From: Vanilla planifolia
Taxonomy: Eukaryota; Streptophyta; Magnoliopsida; Asparagales; Orchidaceae
Direction: 5' to 3'
Length of the DNA: 64,000 nucleotides
Assembly: GCA_023846275.1 (NCBI GenBank)
Contig: JAIUJO010000497.1
Location: 167,501-231,500 of the forward strand
The notes under the pieces were generated by a model. It was not told the origin of the DNA, made no database searches, and saw nothing but the letters and a program-made list of their open reading frames with translations. The translations under genes and the position numbers were made by a program. Positions 12,091 through 25,100 of the stretch are shown here, one piece after another. Position 1 is the first letter of the stretch; each line of letters opens with the position of its first letter.

Positions 12091-13736
12091 GCATAGCCTT
12101 ACCTATCATACACTAGGCTAGTCTAGCCTAGCCTTTCTTTGCTCTATTCTACTCTATTCTACTCTAACCTAGCCAAGCCTAGCATCACCTAACCTCGGTC
12201 CGCTCTACTCTACTCTACTCTACCCTAGCTTAACCGAGCCTAACCTAGGTTAGCCAAACCTACCTTTGCTCAACTCTGCTCTACAATACTCTACTCTACT
12301 CTACTCTACTCAACTCAACTATTTTTTTCTCTACTCTACTCTAGCCTAACCTAGCTTAACCTAACTCTTTTCTACTCTACTTTACTATACTATACTCTAC
12401 CCTACTCTACTCTACTAAACTCTAGCCTGGCCTAGCCTAGCCTAATCTAGCTCTGCTCTACTCTACTTTTCTTTGCTTTCCTCTGCTCTACCCTACTCTA
12501 CTATACTCTGCACTACTCTGCTCTACTCAGCTTTGCTCCACTTTATTCTAGCCTAGCTTAAGAAAGCTCTACTCTACTCTACTCTAATCTACTCTGCTAT
12601 ATACTACTCTTCTCTAGCCTAGCCTAGCCTATCTTAGCCAAATCTAACCTAACTCTACTATACTCTACTTTACTCTACTTGACTCAACTCTACTATACTC
12701 TATAGTGGTCTACTCTAACCTAGCCTAGCCAACCCTAACTTGGCTCTACTCTACTCTACTCTATGATACTCTACTCCAAACATCCCCACTTTAGGCTAGC
12801 CAAGCATAGTAAAGCCTATTCTAGCCTAACCTAGCTATGCTTTACTCAACTCTACTCTGCTCTGCTCTGCTTTACTCATTTTTTCTCTACTTTGCTATAC
12901 TCTAAACTCTTATACTCTTCTGTGCTTTGCCCTACTCTACTCTGCACTACTCTGCTCTACTGAGTTCTACTCAACTCTTCTCTGCTCTACTCTATTCTAC
13001 CCTGCTTTGCTTTGCTCTACTATAGTCTACTTTACTCCACTCTACTATACTTTACTCGACTAAAGCCTAGTTGAGCTTAGCTAAGCCAAAGCTAGCTTCA
13101 CTTTACTTTACTCTACTCTGCTCAGCTCTACTCTTATTTTCCCTTCTCTATTATATTATACTTTGCTCTACTCTACTCTATTTTGCTCTGCTTTGTTCTT
13201 CTTTGCTCTGCACTATCCTACTCTACTATACTTTCCTATACTCTACTCTACTTTACTCTACTCTACTCTATAATAGTCTACTCTAGCCTAGCATTGCTAG
13301 GCATAACCTTGCTCAACTCTATTCTAACCAAACCTAGCCTATCCTAACGTAGCCTTCGCTAGCCAGGCCTTCGCTAGCCAAGCCTAGCCTCGCCTAACCT
13401 AGCTCTACTCTACTTTACTCTAGTCTACTCTAATATACTCTACTCTACACTACTCTAACTTAGCCTAGCCTAACCTAACCTAACTTAGCTCTACTTTACT
13501 TTACTATACTCTATTCCACTCTACCCAAGCCTAGCCTTGCTTACCCTAACTATACTATGCTATGCTCTGCTCTACTTTACTCTATTCTACTTTGCTCTAC
13601 TCTGCTCTTCTCTACTCTACTCTACTCTACTCTGCTCTACCCTACTATACCCTAGCCTAACCTAGGTCTGCTCTTTGCTACTCTACTCTACTTTACTCTA
13701 CTCCATCATATTCAACTCTAGCCTAGCTTAACTTAG
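12091..13736 (+). repeat. Pentamer array with a 15-bp perfect doublet
   Basis: Ordinary alternating blocks. At 13352-13381 a 15-bp unit containing CCTTCG occurs twice in direct tandem, with only the last base differing. It is notable because it carries CpG, which is rare in the array. A long CTCTA/CTCTG tract spans about 13090-13285. Confidence 0.8.
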
Positions 13737-13963
13737 CCAAGCCAAGCCTAATCAAGCTTTTCTCTACTCCACTCTAATCTGCTAAGCTCTACTATGCTTT
13801 GTTATACTTTTTTCAACTCTCTTATGCTCTTCTCTTCACAAGTCTGGTCTGCTTTACTTCGTTATGCTCTACTCTACTCTACTCTACTCTGCTCTTCTCT
13901 GCTTTGCTCTACTCTACTCCCTTCTACTCTGCTCTGCTATGCTCTGCTCAACTCTGCTCTACA

Positions 13964-14030
13964 CTCCACTCCTCTACTCACATCTCTACTCCACTTCTAA
14001 CCTCTCCTCTCCACTCCTCTCCTCTCTTTT
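13964..14030 (+). repeat. TCCTC sub-cluster in higher-order copy 1
   Basis: This is a CTCCT/TCCTC-rich pyrimidine tract with irregular CCAC and CATC interruptions. Its counterpart in copy 2 is at 17210-17279 at the expected offset, so the cluster pre-dates the 3.2-kb duplication. Confidence 0.75.
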
Positions 14031-15942
14031 ATTCTAGTTTACTCTACTCTACTCAACTCTACTCTGCTCTTCTCTACTCTACTCTATTCTACTCTACTCT
14101 ACTCTACTCTACTCTACCCTACTCTACTCTATTCTACTCTACTCTTTGTTACTCTACTCTACTCTAGCCTAACTAAGCCTTGCCTTAACAAATCTAGCTC
14201 TACCATAGTCTACTCAACTACACTCTACTCTTCTCTAGCTTAGCCTACCCTAGCCTAGCCTAGATTATCATAGAATAACCTAGCTCTACTATGCTCTACT
14301 CTGTCTTGCTCTGCACTTCTCTGACCTACTCTGCTCTACTCTACTTTGCTCTTCTTTGCTTTGCTCTACTCTACTCTGCTCTCCTCTCCTCTGCTCTACT
14401 CTACTCTGCTCTACTCTACTTTACTCTACTCTCCACTACTCTCTTCTACTCTACTCTACTCTACTCTACTCTAGCCTAGCCTTATCTAGCCTAGCCAAAC
14501 CTAGCTCTACTCTACTCTACTCTTCTCTAGCCTACCCTAGCTTACACTAGCCAACTAATAGCTTAGCTTAGCCTAACGTAGCTCTAATCTACTATACTTT
14601 ACTATACTCAAACCTAGCTTAAGCTTGCCTAACCAAGCTCTATTATACTATACTCTACTCTGTTCTCTCTTAGCCTAGCCTAGCCTAGCCTAGGCTAGCC
14701 TAACCTAGCTCTGCTCTGCTCTTCTCTGTTCTACTCTGCTCAACTCTACCCTTCTCTACTCTCCTTTACTCTACTATGCTTTGCTTTACTATGCTCTACT
14801 CTAATCTGTACTCTAGCCTAGCCTAACCTAGCCCTACTCTACTCTATTTTAGCCTAGCCTACCATAGCTTTGCTTAGCCTAGCCTTGCCAAGCTTTGCTT
14901 TGCCTAACCTTACTCAACTCTACTACATAATACTCTACTTTACTCTACTATATTCCACTGTACTTTACTCTACTCTTACGTAGGCTAGCCTTCCCTAGCC
15001 TAGCCTTGCCTATCGTATCCTAACTTAACTCTACACTGCACTGCTCTATTTTACTCTACTCTTCTCTACTCTACTCTGCTCTACTCTACTCTACTCTACT
15101 CTACTCTGCTCTACTTTACCCCACTCTACTCTACATTAACCTAGCCTATCCTTACTTAGACTAGCCTAATCTAGCTCTACTATACTTTACTCTAGCCTAA
15201 AATAACCTAGCCTAGCTTAGCCTAACCTAGCCTAGCTTAGCCTAACCTAACATAGCCAAGCCTATCCGAGCTCTGCTCTACTCTACTCTACTCTACTCTA
15301 CTATAGTATACTCTAGTCTACTTTAACCTAGCCTAGCTTAGCATAGCTTAAAATAACCCAGCTCTACTATGCTTTGCTCTACTCTACTCTTCTCTACTTT
15401 GCTCTGCTTTACTTTTTTCTACTTTACTCCACTATGTCCTACTCTACTCTACTCTTCTCTTAGCCACTTTGCTCTACTCTACTTTGCTCTAATCTTCTAT
15501 ATGCTACTCTACTCTACTCTACTCTAGTTTAGCTTAGCCTAGCCTACCCTAGCCTAGCTTGGCCTTGCCTTGCCTAACCTAACTCTAGTCTACTTTACTC
15601 TACTCTATTATATTATACTCTACTCTACTCTACTCTAATCTACTCTACTATGCTCTATTGTACTCTAGTATAGCTTAGCCTACTTTAACCTAGCTTTACT
15701 CTACTCTACTCTACTCTACTCTACTCTACTTTGCTCTATTCTATTCAACTCAACTCTACTCTATTCTACACTATTCTTGCCTACTCTAGCATAAGCTAGC
15801 TCTACTCTACTCTATAATGCTCTACATTTCTCTACTCTACACTCCTTTCCTCTACTCTGCTATGCTTTTTCTTCTTTGCTCTGGTCTACTCTGCTCTACT
15901 CTGCTCTGCTATGCTCTTCTTGGCTCTGTTCTGCTATAGTGT

Positions 15943-16010
15943 ACTCTCTTCTCCTCTCCTTTACTCTCTTCTCCTCTACTCTCCTCTCTTCTCTTCTCCT
16001 CTCCTCTTCT
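15943..16010 (+). repeat. TCCTC sub-cluster
   Basis: This is a TCTCC/TCCTC/TCTTC-rich tract inside a long CTCTG/CTCTA block. The matching position in copy 2 (about 19018-19035) has only a short TCTCCTCTTC remnant, so the cluster may have expanded in copy 1 after duplication or shrunk in copy 2. Confidence 0.7.
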
Positions 16011-16967
16011 CTACTATACTTTACACTACTCTACTCTAATCTACTCTACTCCACTCTACTCTACTCTTCTCTACTCTATTCTACCCTACTTAATTCTACT
16101 CTACTCTACTCTTCTCTACCCTACCCTTGCCTAGCCTAGCATAATCTAGCTCTAATCTACTCTACTTTACTTTACTCTGGCCTAGCCTTACCTTGCCAAC
16201 CCTTTCATAGCCTAGCTTAAACTAGCTCTACTTTACTCTACTATAACCTAGCCTACACTGGCCTATCTTAGCTCTGCTCTACTCTACTCTACTCTGCTTT
16301 ACATTTCTTTGCTCTACTCTATTGGTCTACTCTTCAGCTCTGCTCAGCTTTGCTCATCTCTACTCTATTCTTCTCTACTCTTCTCTACTCTGCACCACCC
16401 TACTCTGCTCTACTCTACTTCTTCTCTACTCTCCTTTGCTCTACTCTACTCTACTCTACCCTATTCAACTATACTCTACTCCACTCTACTCAACTCTAAT
16501 CTACTATAGCCTAGTATAGCCCTAGCCAAACCTAACCTAACTTTACTCTACTATACTCTACTCTACCCTAACTAGTTTATCCTAGGCTAGACTTCGTTAG
16601 CCTACCATAGCCTAAGCTAGCTCTACTCTATTTTACTCTACACTACTCTAATATACTCTATTCTACCCTATTATATTCTAACATAGCCTAGCCTAGCCTA
16701 ACCTAACCAAGCTCTAATCTACTTTACTCTACTATACACTATTCTACTGTACTCAAGCCTAGCCTAGCTTAACCAAGCTATACTCTACTATGCTCCGCTC
16801 TACTCTACTTTACTCTACTCTACTCTACTCTGCTCTACTCTACTCTACTCTACTCTTCCCTATTATACTCTTGCCTAACCTTGACTAACCTAGCTCTACT
16901 CTAAGCTACTCTACTCTTCTCTACCCTACTCTACTTAGCTCAACCCTACTCTACTCTAGCCAAGCTT

Positions 16968-19100
16968 AGCTAAGCCTAGCCAAGCCTAATCATGCTTTTC
17001 TCTGCTCCACTCTAATCTTCTAAGCTCTACTCTTCTTTGCTACACTTTTCTCTACTCTGGATTGCTCTCCTCTACTTTGTTAAGCTCTTCTTTGCTCTAG
17101 TTTGCTCTACTCTACTTTGTTATGCTCCACTCTGCTCTACTCTACTCTTCTTTCCTCCGCTTTGCTTCACTATACTCTGCTTTGCTATGCTCTACTAAGC
17201 TCTGCTCTACTCTCCTCTCTTCTTCAAACCTCTCCACTCCTTTCCTCACCTCTCCTCTCCTCTCCCCTCCTCTCCTCTATTCTACTCTACTATACTGAAC
17301 TCTACTACTCTACTCTACTCTACTATACTCTACCTTAGCTTAACCAATTCTTGTCTGAACAAATCTTGCTTTACTCTACTCTACTCTACTCTTCCATAGC
17401 CTAGCCTAGCCTTCCCTAACCTAATCGAGCTCTACTCTACTCTACTCTACTCCACTCTACACTAACCTTCCCAAGCCCAACAAATCTAACATAGAATAAC
17501 CTAGCTCTACTTTATTCTACTCTGCTTTGCTCTGCTCTACTCTGCACTTCTCTACTCTGCGTTGCTCTGCTTTACTTTGCTCATCTTTGCATTGCTCTAC
17601 TCTATCATCTTGCTTACTCTCCTCTCTTCTACTCTAATCTACTTTGCTCTATTCTACTCTACTCTAGCCCACCCTAGCCAAAACTAGTCTATTATAGCCT
17701 AGGCTAGCCTAACCTAGGTCTACTCTACTCTACTCTACACTATTATACTTGACTCTATTATACTCAAACCTAGCATAAGCAAGCTTAACCAAGATCTATT
17801 ATACTCTACAATACTCTAATCTAGCTTAGCCTAGCCTAACCCAGCCTAGCTCTACTATACCCTACCCTGCTATGCTCTGTGATGCTCTGCTCTACTCTAC
17901 TTTGCTTTACACTTCTCTACTCTACTCTACTCTACTCTTCTTTTCTCTGCTCTGCTCCACTCGAATTTGTACTCTAGCCTAGCCTGACCTAGACTTACTC
18001 CACTCTACTCTACTCTACCCTACTCTAGCCTAGCTTAACCTATCCTACCATTCCTAAGCCTAGCTTAGCTTAGCCTTGCATAACCTTGCTCTACTCTACT
18101 ATACACTACTCTACTTTGCTCTACCCTATTTTGCTCTACTTTACTCTACTCTTACGAATCCTAGCCTAACTTAACTAAGCCTAGCCTAGCGTATCCTAAC
18201 TTAACTCTACACCGCTCAACTCTGCTCTACTCTACTCTTCTCTACTCTTCTCTGCTCTACTCTATTCTACTTTTCCCTACTCTGCTCTACTCTGCTCCAC
18301 TCTACTCGACTCTACTCTAACCTAGCCTAGCCTAATCTTGCTCTACTCTACTTTACTCTAGCCTAACGTATTAGAGCCTAGCCTTGCCTAACCTAACCAA
18401 ACCTAACCTAGCTTTGCTCTACAATGCTCTACTATAGTATACTCACTCTACTCTACTCTACTCTAGCCTAGCCTAACCTTGCATAGCTTAAAGTAACCTA
18501 TCTCTACTATGCTTTACTCTACCATATAATACTCTACTCTGCTCTGCTTTGTTTTTCTCTCCTCTGTTTTGCTGTGGCCTATTATACTCTACTATGCTCT
18601 TCTCCACACTACTCTGCTCTGCTTTGCTTTGCTCTACTCTGCTCAGCTCTACTCTACTCTAGCCTTGCTTAACTTAGCCTACCCTAGCCTAGCCAACCTT
18701 AGCATAGCCTAACCTAACTCTATTCTACTCTACACTATTATATTATACTCTACTCTACTTTACTCCACTCTTCTTTATTCTATTATACCCTAGCCTAGCC
18801 TAGCCAACCTTAACCTAGCTCTTTTCTGCTCTACTCTACTCTACTTTGCTCCACTCTACTCTAGCTTAGCCTACCCTAGCCTATCTTAGCTCTATACTAC
18901 TCTGCTATGCTCTGGTCTACTCTTCTCTAAACTGCTTCACCCTACTCATCTATGCTCTATATTGCTTTGCTATGCTCTTTTGCTCTGCTCTCATGCTCTG
19001 CTCTACTTTGCTCTACTCTTCTCTCCTCTTCTTTACCCTACTCTACTCTACTAACATCTACTCTACTATACTCTACTCAGCTTGACTCTAGCCTAGCCTA
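16968..19100 (+). repeat. Higher-order repeat of about 3.2 kb, copy 2
   Basis: Landmarks match copy 1 in order: the AATCATGCTTTTCTCT-like start near 16986, a TCCTC cluster (17210-17279), CATAGAATAACC (17490), GTACTCTAG (17969), CTTACG (18151), CGTATCCTAACTTAAC (18190), CTATAGTATA (18432) and TATTATATTATAC (18736). The offset from copy 1 drifts from about 3235 to 3130 bases, which means net deletions in copy 2. Similarity is clear to about 18760 and weaker, but plausible, to about 19100. Confidence 0.7.
17210..17279 (+). repeat. TCCTC sub-cluster in higher-order copy 2
   Basis: This is a CTCTCC/TCCTC tract with a TTCAAACC interruption near 17224. It is the positional counterpart of 13964-14030. 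Confidence 0.75.
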
Positions 19101-22100
19101 ACCTAGCTCTACTCTACTCTACTCTACTCTACTCTAACCTAGCTTAACCTAACTTAGCCTAGCCTAGCCTAACCTAGCTCAAGTCTACTACACTCTACTC
19201 TATTATACTCTACTCTAACCTTGCCTAGCCTAGCCTAAACAAGCTTTATTCTACTCTGCTCAATTCTAGCTTAACCTTTCTTAGACTAACCTAGCTCTGC
19301 TTTACTCTACTCTGCTTTTCTCTACACTATTCTTCTCTACTCTAATCTGCTCTACTCTACTATACTCTGCTCTTCTTTTCTCTACTATCCACTACTCTAC
19401 TCTACTCTACTCTAACCTAACCTAGCCTAGCCTAACCTTGCTCTACTCTACTCTACTCTACTCTACACTAGCCAAGCATAGCTTAACATAGCTCTGTTCT
19501 ACTCTACTCTACACTGCTTTACTCTACTCTACTCTACTTTGCTCTTCTCTACTTTACTCTACTCTGCTCTGCTCTACTCTGCTCTACTCTGCTCTACTAT
19601 ACTCTACAAAACTCTAGCCTTGCTTAGCCTAGCCTAGCCTTACCTAGCTCTACTCTACTCTACTTTACTCAACTTTACTCTACACTACTCTATTCTACTC
19701 TACTCTACTCCACTCTATCTACTCCACTGTACTCTATTTTAACATAGCCTAGCCTAGCCTAGTATGGCTTAGCTTAACCAAGCTCTACTATGCTTTGCTC
19801 TGTTCTACTCTACTCTGCTCTGCCCAGCTCAGCTTTTCTCAACTTTGTTCTGCTATACTCTATTATACTTTGCTCTACTTTTCTTTGCTCTACTTTACTC
19901 TACTCTACATAACTCTAGCCTAGCCTAGCCTAAACTAGCATAGCATAATTGAGCTCTACTCAACTCTACAATTCTCTATGCAACTGTACTCTACTCTGCT
20001 CTACTATACTCTAGCCTAACATAGCTTAGCCTAGCCTCGCCTAACCTAACTCTACTCTACTCTACTCAACTCTACTTTACTCAACTATATTATACCCCAC
20101 TCTACTCTATTCTACTCTTCGCTACTCTACTATAACTAGCCTAGCTTATCTTAGCTTTAATCTTCTGTAGTCTACTCTAGCCTACTCGAGCCTAGCATAG
20201 CTTAGCCTAGCCTAACCTAGCTCTACTCTACTATTCTCTTTTCTACTCTACTCTACTCTACTCTACAACAACCTAACATAGCCTAGCCTAAGCTAACCTA
20301 GCTTTACTTTACTTTACTCTCCTTTACTCCACTCTACTCTACTCTACTCTACTCTAGTCAACTCTAATTAAACATTGCTTAGCCTAGCCTAACTTAGCTC
20401 TTCTCTACTTTACTCTAACCTAGCATAGCCTCGCCTAGCCTACCCTAGCCTAACTTAGCTCTGCTCTACTCTACTCTACTCTGCACTGCTCTACTCTATT
20501 CTACTCTACTTTGCTCTGCATGTCTCTGCTCTGCTCTGTACAACTTTGCTATGCTCTACTCTACTCTACTCTACTCTGTTATCCTCTACTTTACTTTGCT
20601 CTACTCTGCTCTGTTCTACTCCACTGTACTCTACTCTGCTCAACACTACTCTACTCTGCTTTGCTCTACTCTGCTCTACTCTATTCTACTCTGCTTTACT
20701 CGATTCTACTCTGCTCTACTCTACTCTGCACTACTCTACACTACTCTAGCCTAGCCTAACCTAACTTAGCTCTACTCTACTTTACTTTACTCTGCTAGAC
20801 TCTTGCCTAACTTAACCTAGCCTTGCATAGCCTAGCCTAACCTAACCTAGCTCAGCACTACTTTGCCCTATTGTACCCTACTCTGCTCTGCCTTCCTCTC
20901 CTCTCCTCTACTCCCTGCTACTACACTCTCCTCTCCTCTCCTCTCCTACCCTAATATACTATACTCTAATCTACTCGGCTATACTCTACTCTCCTCTACT
21001 CTACTCTATTATATTCTACTCCACTCTACTATACTCTAACCTTTCCTAGCTTAGCCTAAATTAGCTTTATTCTACTTTACTCTACTCTAGCCTAGCCTTT
21101 CCTAGCATACCCATTCATAACCTAACCTAACCTTGCTCTACTCTACTCTACTCTAACATAGCTTACCCTAGCCAATCATAGCTCATCTCTACTCTACCCT
21201 GCACTGCTGTGCACTATTCTGCTCTATTTTGCTCTACTCTACATTGCTTTGCTCTACTCTTCTACTCTACTCTGCTCTACTTTGCTCTACTTTGCTCTAC
21301 TTTACTCTCATCTCCTCTCCTTTAATCTACTCTACTCTGCTCTACTCTACTCTACTCTACTCTACACTACTCTACTCTACTCTAGCCTAGCCAAGCCTAT
21401 TCTAACCTTTCCTAACCTAGCTCTTCTCTACTCTACTCTACTCTATACTAGTCTAGCAAAACTTACCCTAACCCAGCCTAACCTAGCCTAACTTAGCTCT
21501 ACTCTACCCTACTCTACTCTATAGTACTCTACTCTAATCTACCCTACTCTCTTCCAACATAGCCTAACCTAACCTAACCAAGCTTTACTCTACTCTACTT
21601 TAGCCTAACCTTTGCTAGCATAACCTAGCTCTGCTCTGCCCTGTTATGCTTTGCTATGCTCTATACTTCTCTACTATCTTTTGCTCTACTCTACTATGCT
21701 CTACTCTACTCTACTCTACTCCACTCTATTCAATTCTACTCTATACTGTAACATAGCCTAGTTTTGCCAAGACTAACCTAGCTCTACTCTACTCTACTCT
21801 ACTCTACTCTACTCTAGTCATACCAAGCCTGACATAGCCTAGCCTAACCTTGCTCTTCTCAGCTCTGCCCTACTCTACTTTGCTCTACTCTACCCTACTC
21901 TACTCTAATCTACTTTTCTCTACTCTACTCTACTATACTCTTCTCTATACTACTCTGCTCTATTGTGCTCTACTCTGATTTGCTCTCCTCTAGTCCACTC
22001 TACTCTACTCTATTCTAGCCTAACCAAGCCTAGCTTTACTTAACCTAGATCTACTCTACTCTAGTCTAGTCTAGTCTACTCTAGCATTACCTAGCCTAAC

Positions 22101-25100
22101 CTGGCTCTATTCTGCTCTACTCTACGCTTCTCTTCTCGGCTTTGCTCTGCTCTACTTTGCTCTGCTATGCTTTACTCTACTCTATTATGCTCTACTAAAC
22201 TTTAGCCTAGCCTAACCTAAACTAGATCAACTCTATTATACTCTACTCTACTCTAGCCTATCTTAGCCTAGCATAACCAAGCCTGGCCTAACTTAGCTCA
22301 GCTCTACTCTACTCTTCTCAACTCTACTCTACTTTACTCTACCTAAGCTAGCCTTGTCTAGCATAGCCTACCCTTGCCTGGCTTAGCCTAGCCTAGCCTA
22401 ACCTACCTCTACTCTACTCTACTACATTCACTTATATTATGCTCTTTTTTGCTCTTCTATAATCCACACTACTCTGCTATACTCTACTCTGCTTCTCCTC
22501 TCTAATTGTACTCTAGACTAACCTAGCCTATCTTAGCCAAACCTAGCTCTACTTTACTCTACTCTACTCTAATTTACTCTTCCCAAGCCTAGCTTAATCG
22601 AGCCAACCATAGCCTAGCCTACCCTAGCTTAGCCTAGCCTAGCCATGCCTAGCTTACTATACTCTACTCAATGCAACTCTACTCTACTCTAACCATGCCT
22701 AGCCAAACCTATCCTAACCTAGCCAAGCCTAGCTTAGCCTAACCTAGCTCTTCTCTACTCTACTCTACTCAGGTCTACTCTGCTTTGTTCTTCTCTGCTC
22801 TATTGTGCTCTACTCTGCTTTGCTCAGCTCTACTTTGCTCATTTTTTCTTTGCTCTACTCTACTCTACTCTACTCTACTCTACTCTAGCCTAGCTTAGCC
22901 TAGCCTAACCTAACGTAACCTAGCTCTACTCTGCTCAACTCTTCTCCACTCTACTCTAATCTTTCTTAGCCTAAACAAGCAAAGCCTAGCTTAGCCCAAC
23001 AAAACATAGCTCTACTATTCTACTTTACTTTATTCTACTCTACACTATTCTACTCTACTCTACTCTACTCTATCCAATCCTAGCCTAGCATAGCCTAATC
23101 TAGCTCTACTCTACTCTGCTCTACTATACTCTAGTCTAGCTTAACCTAGCCTAGCTAGCATAACCAAGCTCTGCTCTCTTATGCTCTACTCTGCTTTTCT
23201 CTTTTCTACTGTGCTCTCCTTTGCCTTTCTCTAGTCTGCTTTGCTCTACACTGCTTCTCTGGACTATGCTCTGCTCAGCTCTGTGCATCTCTTCTCTGCA
23301 CAAATCTACTCAACTCTACTCTACTGTACTTTACTCTACTCCACTCTTCTTTTCTCTAATCTACTCAACTAATGCCTATCCTAACCTAACTCTACTCTAC
23401 TCTATTACTCTAGCTTAGCCAAGCCTAACCTTTTCTAGCCTAGCCTAACTTAACCTAGCTCAGCTCTACTCTGCCCTACTCTACTCTACTCTACTCGGCT
23501 CTACTCAACTCTACTCTAGCCTTGCCTAGCCTAACCTAGCTCTGCTCTACTCTACTCTGCTCTAATCTACTAAACTCTACTCTATTGTACTCAAGCCTAG
23601 CCTAACATAACATAACTTTACTCCACTCTACTCGAGCCTAGCCTATCCTTACCTAGCCTAGCCTAAGCTAATCTATCCTAGCTCTACTCTACTATACTCT
23701 TCTCTAACTGAGCCTAGTCTAACCAAGCTCTATCTTATTATGCTCTATTATGTTCTACTCTACTCTGCTTTTCTTTACTCTACTATCCTCTGCTCTACTC
23801 TGCTTTACTCCACTCTACTCTGCTCTATTATGCTCTACTCTACTCTGCTCTACTCTACTCTTCTCTACTCTACTCTACTCTATTATACTCTAGCCTAGTT
23901 TAGCTTAGCCTTGCCAAGCATAGCTTAACCTATCTGTACTCTACTCCACTCTACTCTACTTAACTCTCACCTAGCCTTGCTTAGCCAAGCCTACTCTAAC
24001 CTAACCTAACCTAGCCTAACCTAGCTCTACTCTACTTTACTCTACTCTACTCTACTCTAATCAACTATATGATACTCTACACTAATCTAACTTAGCATAA
24101 TATATCAAAACCTAACCTAGGTCAACTTTACTCTACTCTACTCTACTCTAGCCTAGGCTAGCTTAGCTTAGCTCAACTTAACTCTACTCTGCTCTACTCA
24201 ACTTTACTTTACTCTACTCAACTCTACTCTAGATTATTGTACTCTAGCCTAACCAAGCTTTACTCTACTCTACTGTACTCTTGCCTAGCCTAGCCTACCC
24301 AAGCCTAGCTTAGTCTAACCTTGCTCTACACTACACTACTCTACTCTAAACTACCCTACCCTACTCTACTCTACTCTACTCCACTATGCTCTACTCTAAC
24401 CTAGAATAGCTTAGCCTAGCTTAACCTTGCTCTACTCTACTCTACTCTACTCTATTATACTCTACTCTACTCTAGCCTAGCCTCACCTACCCTAGCCTAG
24501 CCTAACCTTGCTCTACTCTGCTCTACTTTGCTCTTCTCAACTCTACTCTACCTTGCTCTACTCTGCTCTGTTATGCTTTACTTTTCTCTACTTGGCCCTA
24601 CTATGCTCTGCTATGCTCTTCTCTACTCTACTCTACTCAACTTTATCCAAGCCAAACCTTGCCTAGCCTAACCTAACCAAGCTCTACTCTACTCTACTGT
24701 ACTTTACTCTATTCTACTCTACTTTACTATAGCCTAGCCTTACCTAGCCTAGCCTAGCTTAGTTTAACCTAGCTCTACTCTACTCCACTCTACTATATTA
24801 TACTGTACTCTTCTCAACACTTCTCTACTCTACTCTACTCTATTGTACTCTACTCTAACAAAGCTTAGCCTAGCCTAGCCTTGCTTTACCTAACCTAGCT
24901 CTATGTCATTGTACTCTACAATTCTTTGCCATACTCTACTTTTCTCTGCTCTACACTGCTTTCTCTTCTCTACTCTGCTCTACTTCACTACGCTCTACTC
25001 TGTATTACTCTGCTCCAATGTACTATGCTTTTATTCTGTTATGCTCTACTCTACTCAACTCTTCTATGATCTACTTTGCTCTACTCTACTATACTCTTCT

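Larger units (their letters stand above)
13737..16967 (+). repeat. Higher-order repeat of about 3.2 kb, copy 1
   Basis: This is the first of two head-to-tail copies recognised by shared irregular landmarks. They are an AATCAAGCTTTTCTCT-like start (about 13749), a TCCTC cluster (13964-14030), CATAGAATAACC (14269), GTACTCTAG after a CTCTG-rich tract (14808), CTTACG (14975), CGTATCCTAACTTAAC (15014), CTATAGTATA (15301) and a TATTATATTATAC stretch (15606). The same order recurs from 16968. A second TCCTC cluster lies at 15943-16010. Long CTCTG/CTCTA tracts at 13794-14167, 14291-14550 and 15876-16139 give spurious open frames only. Confidence 0.75.
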
